From Saussurea involucrata (taxonomy: Eukaryota; Streptophyta; Magnoliopsida; Asterales; Asteraceae), in assembly GCA_033807775.1 (NCBI GenBank), contig CM066321.1, positions 247,740,422 to 247,804,421 on the forward strand: a stretch of DNA of 64,000 nt, read 5' to 3'. A program made the position numbers and the translations under genes. The first letter of the stretch is position 1. Every line of letters begins with the position of its first letter. Shown here in pieces: positions 35,282-47,157 of this stretch. Under the pieces are notes generated by a model that was not told the origin of the DNA, did no database searches, and worked only from the letters and a program-made list of their open reading frames with translations.

Positions 35282-37799
35282 TGTAACATCCTAAATTTTA
35301 ACTATTCCTATTTCAATAATAGAATGTTTTGGGTATTTGGAGTAACCTTGAATTATATAGAGTATTATAATTCACATTAGGTTAAAAATAAAAATGATGA
35401 AAGTTGAAAGATTTCTTTTGAGAATAAATAAACTTAAGGGTTATTATGAGTTTATTTATGAATATGGTGTATTATGTTATTCTCTTAAAGTTGAGGGTTC
35501 ATTGTGGCAACTAGTGGAAGTTGGGGGGTTGGTTTTGAAAACTTGGGTGACTCATGTAATTATGGGTTGAGGTGTCAAACCCTTAGTCATTTAGACTAAT
35601 TGTGCAAGTCCAAGTGTGGGTTTGTGTGTGTCATGGGATTTTGGAAAAATAAAGAAAAGAGAAGTCGAGAGAGAGATAGAAGAAAACGAGAAAAGAGAAA
35701 GAAGAAGGAATTAGCAAGGAGAAACAAGATTTCCAGTTGAGGTTTTGAAACTAATTAAAGAATCATAAGGTAATTACATCATTAAATTCTTCATCTTCTT
35801 AGATTAAAGCTTTCTATGGAGTTCTTATGTTGGGTTTGGTAAATTTGATGATAAAGAGAATCTGAGCTTTAGGATATGATAAGATAAGTGTATTAAATAT
35901 ATCTGCTAATGGGCATAAACAAACATGGATTTAAAAGTATAAAAATCTGGGTTTTAGATGAACTTAGTGGACTGAGACTTGGATGAACATCATCGAAGTC
36001 GCAATAGGCAATTGCGACTTGGAGTTGGAGTCGCAGCAGACCATTGCGACTTGGCTTTGGAATCGCAACAGTTGGTTGCGATTCGGAGTGAAATCGCAAT
36101 GGGCAGTTGCGACTTGTCTTTGGAATCGCAACAGTTGGTTGCGACTTGGGTCGAAATCGCAATGGGCAGTTGCGACTTGGTACTGGAGTCGCATCAGTTC
36201 ACTGCGACTTGGAATTGAAATCGCAATAGAGGACTGCGACTTCAGTTCACTGCGATTTGAATATGAAATCGCAATAGTGGACTGCGATTTCAGTTCATTG
36301 CGACTTGAGACGTGATTTTTAGAAATTAAGGATTTTCAGTTATAGAGGGTTCTGCTTTGAGGATTAATATCAGTTTATGTAATTAAATAATACAGTAAGC
36401 TGTGGTAGTGAAGAAAGGAGCCTTACGTGTTAAAAAGGATTAAAAGGAGTAATAACGCATCAGGTGAGTTTATTCAACTCTCTTTAAAATTCAGTAATTA
36501 ATCTTGAATTAGATGCTTTATATGTATGCATGAATATGTATTATGTGGATTTGATTAAATTAGAGATAAGCCAAGAGGGCGATTAAAAGATATGTTATGT
36601 TGGTTACCATGTTAAAGTTTCAAGATGAGTTATGTATGAAATTGGTGAACTAGTATTTATTATTAATCTTGCATGCTAAGTTCGATTATCTACTACATGA
36701 AATTAATATGTGATTATGAACTCTAAATATGATTTGAAGCTTGATTGAGATATTAACTTCTATGCTAAGTTAAAGAGGAGATAATTAAGAGATTGAAATG
36801 AAGAGATATTAATATTCTTGATATTTTATATATCTATAGAATATGTTCGGAGAAATGATATACTATATGCTGGACGCATATAGTAGTATCGATTATTACA
36901 TATATTATATTATGTGATTATGTGCTTTTACTAGAATAGGCATCCGGTCACCGAGGGCACTTGGGTACGGTAAGATGGGAACCGATTACTCGCCATAGGC
37001 CGAAGGGATGTAATTTTAGTAATTGGGTGAACCTTGAATCATGAGTCTCGATTTGAGTATCGCGATATTATAATCCCATGGGGACCACTGATTCTAAGGT
37101 GGAATGTGGAATAAGCAGTTGTGCTTAATGATTCCCATTTCGATTTAGGAAGATCGGAGATTTCCCTGTGATGAGAGGAAGACTAGAGATAGGCATAAAG
37201 TAATTTGTAATCTCTACTTCCTAATTAAGAAATAGGCAGGTTTTGACTTGTAATTTCTTGTGTGTGATCATTGATTATGAATCTGGAACGATTCAGAGTT
37301 AACGCTTATATTGTTGTTGCGATTAAATGAGTTAGTCGTAGGAAATTGGGAGTGGGGTAGATTCCCCGATTTGAAAAGGAGTTGTCGTACGGTAAGATGG
37401 GTGAGAACAGGTTTGAGTTATCTGTTCATGTTTTAATTATTAAATTTTATTTTGATTTGAGTATCCTCACTAGGCGAAAGCCTAATGTTTAAAGTTGAAT
37501 CTTCTTACCAGGTACAAGCTCCGGGAAATAGCGGGAATGAGAGACGAGAACTTTTGGAAAGATTCAGAATTAGAGATACTGGAGGATCTAGAGATGTTTG
37601 ATGCTTTTGGGGCGGTTGTTTAGATAACTGGATTAATCTGGTTGTTATGTCATGATTAGATTAATAAGTTATTTAAGTAATGACGTTTGTATATAGAAAC
37701 CTTACATTTGATCCTCAGGTTATATAAGTTTGAAAGTCTTTGATCATAACTTATGGTAAATTTCAAAGTTTAAATTGACCCTGTTTTTGGGGTGTTACA
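35282..37799 (+). repeat. 5' LTR of Gypsy K (2518 bp)
   Basis: TGTAACATCC to GGTGTTACA. Contains TATAAAAA (35938-35945), a hairpin array starting about 50 bp later (35996-36307), a splice-donor-like CAG/GTGAGTT (donor 36464) and a TAGGC-GAAA-GCCTA stem-loop (37471-37484). The TATA box upstream of the array suggests that the array is in the 5' leader of the RNA (inference). Confidence 0.94.
35996..36307. repeat. Hairpin array in 5' LTR of K
   Basis: About seven to eight alternations of AAGTCGCAATnGG and ATTGCGACTTGG, so neighbouring units are inverted and can pair. Variants (AATCGCAACAGTTGGTTGCGATT) keep pairing while sequence differs. Both strands are open in several frames only because of the repetition. 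Confidence 0.88.
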
Positions 37800-37802
37800 G
37801 TA

Positions 37803-37814
37803 TGGTATCAGAGC
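37803..37814 (+). promoter_or_regulatory. Primer-binding site of Gypsy K
   Basis: TGGTATCAGAGC, three bases after the LTR; initiator tRNA-Met type, usual for Tekay/Del elements. Confidence 0.93.
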
Positions 37815-38150
37815 TTTAGTTTAAGCGAACTAGGTATGAATTTGAGATATCTAGACTTAAGCTGAGATGAGTTAAGTTATGATCCGTGAGTTTTGGGTAG
37901 AAGTACTAAGAATGGGAAGTCTTAGAGTCGACAGAAATACGCGAAGTTAGTACTGTAACAATGGTAATGAGAATTCTCATGTATGATATGTTCGCAATTT
38001 CAATTAGCTACTGTTATTATTAATATATTATTACACAAGCATACTTGTTTCTGAATTGTTACAGTGACTGATTAGTGGTAAAGTATGTATTGTATGTTTA
38101 GTTGTATGAACCATTAACTGATGAGTATTCTTTTATGCTCCATCAGAACG
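37815..38150 (+). other. Leader of Gypsy K
   Basis: Non-coding. Ends in TTTATGCTCCATCAG (acceptor-like, 38146) four bases before the ATG at 38151. With the LTR donor at 36464 this would allow a 1.68-kb intron that removes the primer site from a spliced mRNA. Confidence 0.5.
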
Positions 38151-39689
38151 ATGGTGAATACGCCCCCGAGGTCCCCAAATTCTTCGATGAATAGGAATTG
38201 GTTAGACGATGCTGGAGAGAGACAAACTGGAGTGGGCGGAGTTCCTGATACGCCATCAGATTTTCTTTCCTTGGGAGGAATGCGAAGTCGAGTACATCCA
38301 GGAGGTACTAGTAATGTTGATCAAACGTCGTCAGATTCTGGTATGGAGGGGCGAATAATGGATAATGTGACTCGACTGATGAATGCTTCAATGGAGAGGC
38401 AAGCAGAGATGATGAATACTGTGATGGGGAGACAGGCAGAGATGTTTACGAAATTGATTAATGATCGAAATGTGGAGCCAAGGAGAACAGTGACCGATAC
38501 TAATGTGATAAATCCGACTGTAAATCCAGGAGTGGAGACAGTTAGAAGGGTTGACAGAAACTGTTCTTACAAGACGTTCTTGAGTTGTAAACCACCAGAA
38601 TTCAAGGGAGATGATAATCCAGTGGTTTGTATGAACTGGATAAGAGAAATCGAGCAGGCTTTTCGTGCCTGTGAATGTACAGATGAGAGATCTAAGGTGA
38701 GGTTTGGGTCGCAAATGTTACGTGGAAAAGCGTTGCAGTGGTGGAATGTGTTGTCATCAACTGTGACGGAAGCAGCTTTGGATGCTGTAACTTGGAGTCA
38801 GTTTAAAGCAAAGATTTTAGAAGAATATTGTAACGAGCACGAGATGGACCGAATTGAAGAAGAGTTCCGGAATATTAAGAAGGGTAATATGTCGGTGAGA
38901 AAATATACCGAGGTCTTTATGGAGAAGCTAAATCTTGTGGGGCATGTGGCTTCAACAGAGAAAGAAAAGATTAAGTATTACTTGAAAGGTCTACCAGCAG
39001 ATATGATGACAAGAGTTCGCAGTTCAAAATCTGCTACTTTGAGGGAGACGATTGAGGAAACCAAGGTCATAGAGGAAATGTTTGTGAAAGATAAGGAGGA
39101 GAAAGCGCAGGTTGGAGAAAAGAGAAAGTGGGAGGGTCGTTCCGAACCTTCTCCGAAATTAAGATTATTCGGAAAGAACATTCGCAATGATTCTCGTAGA
39201 GAACCGGGTTGGTGTTCAAAATGCAAAAGTAAACATTTTGGCCAATGCCGTGTGGTCGGAAATCAATGTTTCAAGTGTGGGAAGATGGGACATATGGCGT
39301 CGAGTTGTACAGTGCCTGGGTCGGTTTGTTTTGAATGTCAGCAACCGGGTCATTTTCGAAAAGATTGTCCGAAGTTGAAAAGAGGAGGAGATCAGGGAAG
39401 AAAGCGGGATATTCCCAAACCAACCGGTCGTGCATTCCAAATGACTGCTGATGAAGCGAAGGGGTCAAAGGACGTGGTCTCGGGTACATTTCTTATAAAC
39501 TCTGTTCCTGCACGTGTGTTGTTTGATAGTGGTGCAAATTATTCGTTTGTATCCAAGTTGTTTCAACATAATTTAGCTATGCCTGTTACTACTCTAGGAG
39601 ATGCCTTAGTAGTCGAGATAGCTAATGGAGTTCAGACTTTGGTTAAGGAGAGCCTGGCCGATTGTAAGATTATGATAGAGGGAACATAA
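38151..39689 (+). pseudogene. Gypsy K gag and first half of protease
   Basis: I prefer the ATG at 38151 (MVNTPPRSP) over 38121 since it follows the acceptor-like site. The capsid (retrotrans_gag) domain includes FLSCKPPEFKGDDNP, ALQWWNVL and FRNIKKGNMSVRKY. Zinc-binding motifs follow: CSKCKSKHFGQC, CFKCGKMGHMASSC and CFECQQPGHFRKDC. The protease core VLFDSGANYSFVS comes near the end. The ORF stops at TAA (39687-39689), where the next codons continue in the same frame with the rest of the protease, so this is a single nonsense change after IEGT. Confidence 0.9.
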
Positions 39690-42600
39690 TTTCCGATTAA
39701 CTTGTTGTTAATGGAAATTGGGAGTTTTGATATTGTGGTAGGAATGGACTGGTTGAGCAACAACCAGGCAGAAATTATGTGCGCAAAGAAGCTGATTCGA
39801 ATTCCAATGGGCGAGAAAGATAGTGTATTCGTATTCGGAGAAAAACAGGAAGGAGAAATTCCGTTGATTTCAGTGATGAAGGCACGGAAATGTTTATCGA
39901 AAGGGTGTTGGTCTTATCTAGCCTATGTTATTGATACAAAGTTAGAAAAGAAAAATATTCAAGATATCAACGTGGTGCGTGAGTTTCCAGATGTGTTCCC
40001 GGATGACCTTCCAGGTTTGCCAGTTGAAAGACAGGTGGAGTTTCGTATCGATATTATTCCTGGATCGGCACCGATTGCACGAGCACCTTATCGTTTAGCA
40101 CCTGCTGAGATGAAAGAGATGATGACTCGGCTTCAGGAGTTATTAGATAAGGGTTTCGTAAGACCGAGTTCTTCACCGTGGGGAGCTCCAGTTTTATTTG
40201 TCAAGAAGAAAGATGGTACCATGAGAATGTGTATTGATTACAGAGTTGAATAAAGTAACTATTAAGAATAAGTATCCGCTTCCGAGGATTGATGATTTAT
40301 TTGATCAACTCCAAGGTGCGGGATGCTTTTCAAAGATAGATTTAAGATCTGGATACCATCAAGTGCGAGTAAGAGATGAAGACGTTTCAAAAACAGCGTT
40401 TAGAACAAGATATGGACATTATGAGTTTCTTGTAATGCCATTTGGGTTGACAAATGCTCCTGCGATATTTATGGATTTGATGAACAGAGTGTGTCGACCA
40501 TTTTTAGATAAGTTTGTCATCGTGTTTATTGATGACATACTTATTTATTCAAAGACTGAAGAAGATCATGAGCAGCATCTTCGTGAAGTCTTAGGAGTTT
40601 TAAGAAAAGAGAAGTTATACGCGAAGTTTTCAAAGTGTGAATTTTGGTTGAAGGAAGTGCAGTTTCTAGGTCATGTAATTACTTCTGAAGGAGTTAAAGT
40701 AGATCCTTCAAAGATTGAAGCGATGACGAATTGGGAGACACCTAGAAGTGCATCTGAGATAAGAAGTTTTCTGGGATTAGCAGGTTATTATAGAAGATTC
40801 ATAAAATATTTTTCTAAGATTGCATCTGTTTTGACGTTGTTAACCAGAAAGAATGAGAAGTTTGTTTGGACGGAGAAGCAAGAAACAGCTTTCAGATTAT
40901 TACGTCAAAAACTGTGTGAAGCACCTATTCTTGCCCTGCCAGAAGGGACAGAAGATTTTGTTGTATATAGTGATGCTTCAAAGATGGGTTTAGAATGTGT
41001 GCTAATGCAAAGGGGCAAAGTTATTGCCTATGCCTCAAGACAGCTTAAAGAGCATGAAAAGAATTATCCTACCCATGATTTAGAGTTAGCAGCAGTGGTG
41101 TTCGCTTTGAAGTTGTGGCGACACTATTTGTATGGAACGAAGTGTACTCTTTTTACTGATCACAAGAGTTTGCAACATGTTTTTGATCAGAAAGAATTAA
41201 ACATGAGGCAGCGAAGATGGTTAGAATTGCTTAAGGATTACGATTGTGAATTGCATTACCATCTTGGTAAAGGAAATGTCGTGGCCGATGCCTTAAGTAG
41301 AAAGGAGTATGGTGGGTGTTCGAAATCGGTAAATGTTAGAATTGATGTAACGTCAAGTTTGATGGAAAAGATCAAAGAAGCACAAGTGATTGCTTTGCAA
41401 GAGGAAAATCTGAAAGAGGAAGTAATGGGTAAGCAACATCTTCAGTTGACTGAAGATGGCCGGGGGATTAAATTATTTCAAGGAAGAGCTTGGGTGCCTA
41501 AAATTAGAGGAAATCGAGAGTTGATTCTCGAAGATTCTCATAAATCTAAGTATTCCATACATCCTGGGAGTACGAAGATGTATCGAGATTTGAAATTGCA
41601 TTATTGGTGGCCAGCGATGAAAGTAGATGTGGCTCGAAAGGTAGAAATGTGTACAACATGTTCGTTAGTGAAAGCCGAACATCAGAAACCTTACGGAAGT
41701 TTCCAATCCTTGGAAATTACGGAATGGAAGTGGGAGAAGATTACCATGGACTTTGTGACGAAGTTACCAAAGACGCAAAAAGGTAACGACACAATATGGG
41801 TAATCGTGGATAGATTAACTAAGAGTGCTCATTTTCTAGCAATGAAAGAGGCGTCACCAATTGAGAAATTAGCAAAGTTGTATATTGATGAAGTGGTGTC
41901 AAGGCATGGTATACCGGTGTCGATAGTGTCAGATCGTGATAGTCGGTTTACCTCGAGATTTTGGCGATCATTGCAAGAAGAATTGGGTACTAAAGTTAAT
42001 TTGAGTACTGCTTTTCATCCCCAGACCGATGGACAGAGTGAGCGGACTATTCAAACTTTGGAGGATATGCTCAGGTGTTGTGTTTTAGATTTTGGTGGTA
42101 ACTGGGATACGCATCTACCGTTGGTAGAATTTGCATATAACAATAGTTATCATTCGAGCATCGGGAGAGCACCCTTCGAAGCGTTGTATGGTCGTAAGTG
42201 TAGAACTCCGGTGTGTTGGCTAGAAGCCGGGGAGAAACAGTTTGCTGGTCCAGAGTTAGTACAGCAAACGGCGGATAAAGTAAAAGAGATTCGGCAGCAC
42301 ATGAAAGCAGCCCAAGATAGACAGAAAAGTTATGCTAATCCGAAGCGGAGACCAAAGGAATTTCAAGTTGGGGAGCGTGTGATGCTCAAGGTATCCCCAT
42401 GGAAAGGTGTGATAAGGTTTGGAAAACGTGGGAAGTTGAGTCCTCGCTTTCTAGGACCTTTCACCGTTGTTGAGAGAATAGGGTTACAAGCTTACAAGTT
42501 AGATCTTCCACCCGAGTTGGAAGGAGTTCATAATACTTTTCATGTATGTTATCTTCGGAAGTGTTTGGCCGAAGAAGAGGATGTGATTCCACTCACAGAC

Positions 42601-42789
42601 GTGAGAATAGATGAAAAGAGTCGTTGTGTAGAGGAACCAGAGGCGATTTTAGAAAGATCGGTTAGAAAGCTACGTAGTGGTAAAGAGGTAGCTATGTTGA
42701 AGGTACAGTGGAAACACCATAGAGGTACTAATGTAACTTTAGAGTCAGAAGAAAGTATGAGGGATAGATACCCTCATTTGTTTACCTGA
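39690..42789 (+). pseudogene. Gypsy K pol: protease end, RT, RNase H, integrase, chromodomain-like end
   Basis: 39702-40253 carries protease IVVGMDWLSNNQAEI and the RT start (FPDVFPDDLPGLP, SSSPWGAPVLFVKKKDG). A 2-bp loss in the AGAGAG run of the CIDYRE codons (about 40243-40249) shifts the frame; 40254-42789 continues in the new frame with RT YPLPRIDDLFDQL, FSKIDLRSGYHQ and catalytic VFIDDILIYS, RNase H (VYSDASKMGL, FTDHKSLQH, ADALSRK), integrase HHCC (about 41540-41690), MDFVTKLPK, VSDRDSRFTS and QTDGQSERTIQTLEDM, then the C-terminal ILERSVRKLR/VQWKHHRG region like the Tekay chromodomain. Integrase looks complete. Two lesions total make K non-functional as it stands. Confidence 0.92.
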
Positions 42790-42818
42790 TTTTGATTTTG
42801 GGGACGAAATCATTTTCA

Positions 42819-42831
42819 AGTTGGGGAGTAT
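42819..42831 (+). other. Polypurine tract of Gypsy K
   Basis: AGTTGGGGAGTAT directly precedes the 3' LTR; GGACGAAAT lies 17 bp upstream, as in element J. Confidence 0.85.
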
Positions 42832-45349
42832 TGTAACATCCTAAATTTTAACTATTCCTATTTCAATAATAGAATGTTTTGGGTATTTGGAGTAACCTTG
42901 AATTATATAGAGTATTATAATTCACATTAGGTTAAAAATAAAAATGATGAAAGTTGAAAGATTTCTTTTGAGAATAAATAAACTTAAGGGTTATTATGAG
43001 TTTATTTATGAATATGGTGTATTATGTTATTCTCTTAAAGTTGAGGGTTCATTGTGGCAACTAGTGGAAGTTGGGGGGTTGGTTTTGAAAACTTGGGTGA
43101 CTCATGTAATTATGGGTTGAGGTGTCAAACCCTTAGTCATTTAGACTAATTGTGCAAGTCCAAGTGTGGGTTTGTGTGTGTCATGGGATTTTGGAAAAAT
43201 AAAGAAAAGAGAAGTCGAGAGAGAGATAGAAGAAAACGAGAAAAGAGAAAGAAGAAGGAATTAGCAAGGAGAAACAAGATTTCCAGTTGAGGTTTTGAAA
43301 CTAATTAAAGAATCATAAGGTAATTACATCATTAAATTCTTCATCTTCTTAGATTAAAGCTTTCTATGGAGTTCTTATGTTGGGTTTGGTAAATTTGATG
43401 ATAAAGAGAATCTGAGCTTTAGGATATGATAAGATAAGTGTATTAAATATATCTGCTAATGGGCATAAACAAACATGGATTTAAAAGTATAAAAATCTGG
43501 GTTTTAGATGAACTTAGTGGATTGAGACTTGGATGAACATCATCGAAGTCGCAATAGGCAATTGCGACTTGGAGTTGGAGTCGCAGCAGACCATTGCGAC
43601 TTGGCTTTGGAATCGCAACAGTTGGTTGCGATTCGGAGTGAAATCGCAATGGGCAGTTGCGACTTGTCTTTGGAATCGCAACAGTTGGTTGCGACTTGGG
43701 TCGAAATCGCAATGGGCAGTTGCAACTTGGTACTGGAGTCGCATCAGTTCACTGCGACTTGGAATTGAAATCGCAATAGAGGACTGCGACTTCAGTTCAC
43801 TGCGATTTGAATATGAAATCGCAATAGTGGACTGCGATTTCAGTTCATTGCGACTTGAGACGTGATTTTTAGAAATTAAGGATTTTCAGTTATAGAGGGT
43901 TCTGCTTTGAGGATTAATATCAGTTTATGTAATTAAATAATACAGTAAGCTGTGGTAGTGAAGAAAGGAGCCTTACGTGTTAAAAAGTATTAAAAGGAGT
44001 AATAACGCATCAGGTGAGTTTATTCAACTCTCTTTAAAATTCAGTAATTAATCTTGAATTAGATGCTTTATATGTATGCATGAATATGTATTATGTGGAT
44101 TTGATTAAATTAGAGATAAGCCAAGAGGGCGATTAAAAGATATGTTATGTTGGTTACCATGTTAAAGTTTCAAGATGAGTTATGTATGAAATTGGTGAAC
44201 TAGTATTTATTATTAATCTTGCATGCTAAGTTCGATTATCTACTACATGAAATTAATATGTGATTATGAACTCTAAATATGATTTGAAGCTTGATTGAGA
44301 TATTAACTTCTATGCTAAGTTAAAGAGGAGATAATTAAGAGATTGAAATGAAGAGATATTAATATTCTTGATATTTTATATATCTATAGAATATGTTCGG
44401 AGAAATGATATACTATATGCTGGACGCATATAGTAGTATCGATTATTACATATATTATATTATGTGATTATGTGCTTTTACTAGAATAGGCATCCGGTCA
44501 CCGAGGGCACTTGGGTACGGTAAGATGGGAACCGATTACTCGCCATAGGCCGAAGGGATGTAATTTTAGTAATTGGGTGAACCTTGAATCATGAGTCTCG
44601 ATTTGAGTATCGCGATATTATAATCCCATGGGGACCACTGATTCTAAGGTGGAATGTGGAATAAGCAGTTGTGCTTAATGATTCCCATTTCGATTTGGGA
44701 AGATCGAAGATTTCCCTGTGATGAGAGGAAGACTAGAGATAGGCATAAAGTAATTTGTAATCTCTACTTCCTAATTAAGAAATAGGCAGGTTTTGACTTG
44801 TAATTTCTTGTGTGTGATCATTGATTATGAATCTGGAACGATTCAGAGTTAACGCTTATATTGTTGTTGCGATTAAATGAGTTAGTCGTAGGAAATTGGG
44901 AGTGGGGTAGATTCCCCGATTTGAAAAGGAGTTGTCGTACGGTAAGATGGGTGAGAACAGGTTTGAGTTATCTGTTCATGTTTTAATTATTAAATTTTAT
45001 TTTGATTTGAGTATCCTCACTAGGCGAAAGCCTAATGTTTAAAGTTGAATCTTCTTACCAGGTACAAGCTCCGGGAAATAGCGGGAATGAGAGACGAGAA
45101 CTTTTGGAAAGATTCAGACTTAGAGATACTGGAGGATCTAGAGATGTTTGATGCTTTTGGGACGGTTGTTTAGATAACTGGATTAATCTGGTTGTTATGT
45201 CATGATTAGATTAATAAGTTATTTAAGTAATGACGTTTGTATATAGAAACCTTATATTTGATCCTCAGGTTATATAAGTTTGAAAGTCTTTGATCATAAC
45301 TTATGGTAAATTTCAAAGTTTAAATTGACCCTGTTTTTGGGGTGTTACA
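42832..45349 (+). repeat. 3' LTR of Gypsy K (2518 bp)
   Basis: Same length as the 5' LTR; substitutions noticed at the equivalents of 35969, 36175, 36438, 37147, 37157, 37569, 37612 and 37707. The hairpin array is at 43546-43857. Followed by TSD TCATG. Confidence 0.94.
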
Positions 45350-46772
45350 TCATGGTTTCGGAAGCTACTACTGTTTGGATGGCTTAGATGGTTTCGAACT
45401 GTTCAGAGTTGTTGGTTTCGGATCTTGTGAAGTCCGAAATATTGCTGAATTTGGTCATCTTAGTTCTGAATTTCGGAATGTGCTTACACCTAAAGATTCA
45501 AAGGTATGGATGGCTTCGCATCTTTCTAATCCTCATTCTAATGGTTTCGAATTCCATTTATTCAAGATAGGCATGGTTTCACATCCAACATGATACGAAA
45601 TGGCTTGATTTCGAACCCTACATGATCCGGATTCATTGATTTCGGACCCTTCATGATTCGAATTGCCCTGATTTCGGACCCTTCATGATTCGAATTGTCT
45701 TGATTTCGGACCCTTCATGATTCGAATTGAGTGATTTCGAATCCTTCATGATCCGAATTGTCCTGATTTCGAACCCTTCATGATTCGAATTGAGTGATTT
45801 CGAACCCTTCATGATTCGAATTCCATGATTTCGAACCCTTCATGATTCGAATTCCATGATTTCGAACCCTTCACGATCCGAATTCATTGATTTCGCACAC
45901 TACATGATTCGAATTCCATGATTTCGCACCTAACATGATCCGAATTGAGCTGATTTCGCACCCTACTTAATCCGAATCCATGGTTTCGAATCTGCCTACA
46001 TCCGAATTCTGATGGTTTCGGATCCAAGAAATTTATTGAAAAATATTTCTCATTAGCGGAACCCCCGTGCTAAGTCTCATGAGGGGGACATTGTTCATGG
46101 ATTTTAGCATAACGCGTGTGTGACATCACTCAGATATTCAACTTGCCACATACATTTAGCAACTGTCAAAGTTTAAAAGAGCTCAAGTCTTTCAAGATTT
46201 TCAGAAGTTGATTGTTGGAGTTCAGTCTTTGATTGGATTGGAAGAGACGCTTGAATATTTGAAATCATTATTCTGAAGTTTTGTTGACGATGCTAGACCT
46301 TTGAGTGCTCTTTATCATTCTTCTGACTTGATCAACCAGAATTGTGAGAGCTTGCAATCATTGTTCTGGTGCTTTGGTTGTGATTCAGACTTTTGAGTGC
46401 TTATAATCATCCAGCTATTTCTTGAAGATTGAAGTTCTGGATTCTCTTCATTCAGTGGCTTGAAGTATTTTGAAGACGAGCATTGCTCTACAGTTGCTGA
46501 ACAATGTTATTTGCTTGGGTCGTCTCATCCCTACCTAGTAGTGCGTGCTTATTACCGTTCCTCCTTCAAGCAAGACGGATTCTTTGTTTTTCACTAAATG
46601 CATACACTTTGAAGATGATTTTAGTGCATTTAGTCGAGGCTAAGAGCAACTTTTAAGGGGGAGCCAAGCCTACATTTGAATAATGCACCGCTAAAGTTTT
46701 TACAAGGAAATCAAGGGGGAGAGGAGCTAATGATTTGAAGATGATTTGCTTTCCAAAACTTTAGGGGGAGAA
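45350..46772 (+). other. Element H interior, right part, with array and PPT
   Basis: 45600-46030 is a tandem array of about twelve units with a period near 32 bp, consensus like TGATTTCGAACCCTTCATGA then TTCGAATTnn; the two TTCGAA palindromes in a unit allow pairing. 46040-46760 is unique non-coding sequence with several CTTGAAG/TTCTG words and GGGGGAG tracts (46657, 46706, 46765), the last being the PPT. No ORF of note; the 83-aa and 60-aa ORFs at 45342-45593 fall in repeats. Confidence 0.8.
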
Positions 46773-47036
46773 TGTTAGGACACTGAAGGTGTCCTTTATA
46801 ATAGAAAGTTTTGTAAAGCAATAGCTGTGTTAAAGGGCTTAGGCTTAATTGTTGTAGCAAGTGATGAAGACTATAAATAGGTCTTTACTTGTAGTTTGTA
46901 AGAAGTGAATTCATTAATACAAGATGTAGATCTCTAATCACTTTGTGTTCTCTCTAGGTTAGATTTCCTTTTCAATAATGTTCTTCATCATCTTGTTACA
47001 CAATACTTGGATTGTATGAAGGTCATGGACCTAACA
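46773..47036 (+). repeat. 3' LTR of element H (264 bp)
   Basis: Same length as the left copy; a T/G change near the start (GAAGTTG against GAAGGTG). Followed by TSD ACTTA. Confidence 0.92.
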
Positions 47037-47041
47037 ACTTA

Positions 47042-47157
47042 AAAGATACCCAAAAACAGTAAATGGAACAAATATTTTATGAGTTCTTTTTATCCTTACG
47101 TTTTCATACTTAGCAATTTTCTTTTGTTGCTATGTCATAATCAAATAGGGGGGAGAT
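47042..47157 (+). other. Element D 3' UTR end with polypurine tract
   Basis: Resumes D after H and ends in AAATAGGGGGGAGAT, the PPT that abuts the 3' LTR. Confidence 0.85.

Larger units (their letters stand above)
35282..45349 (+). mobile_element. Gypsy (Tekay-like chromovirus) element K, near-complete
   Basis: 10,068 bp with identical-length LTRs (2518 bp each), primer site 37803-37814, gag-protease, RT-RNase H-integrase with a C-terminal chromodomain-like region, PPT and TSD TCATG (35277-35281, 45350-45354). About eight LTR differences by eye over 2.5 kb point to a recent insertion. Only two disabling lesions were found: one nonsense codon in protease and one 2-bp deletion in RT. It sits in the array of element H. 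Confidence 0.95.
34543..47036 (+). mobile_element. Element H: short non-coding LTR element, interrupted by Gypsy K
   Basis: LTRs of 264 bp (34543-34806 and 46773-47036), primer site TGGTATCAGAGC at 34809-34820, PPT TTAGGGGGAG at 46761-46770 and perfect TSD ACTTA (34538-34542, 47037-47041). Without K it is about 2.4 kb, with no ORF. The two LTRs differ at one or two positions by eye, so it is young, and K is younger still. It belongs to the TRIM/LARD kind of non-autonomous element, intermediate in size. The interior is mostly a tandem array of TTCGAA-containing units. Confidence 0.92.

Noticed and set aside
35893..36315. ORFs of 76-110 aa on both strands across the K LTR array (and 43443-43865)
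   Set aside because: They exist because the repeat unit lacks stops in several frames; no domain, and the same frames open on both strands.
45600..46030. CRISPR-like look of regularly spaced repeats in H
   Set aside because: Units are contiguous tandem repeats without unique spacers, in an LTR element of a plant.
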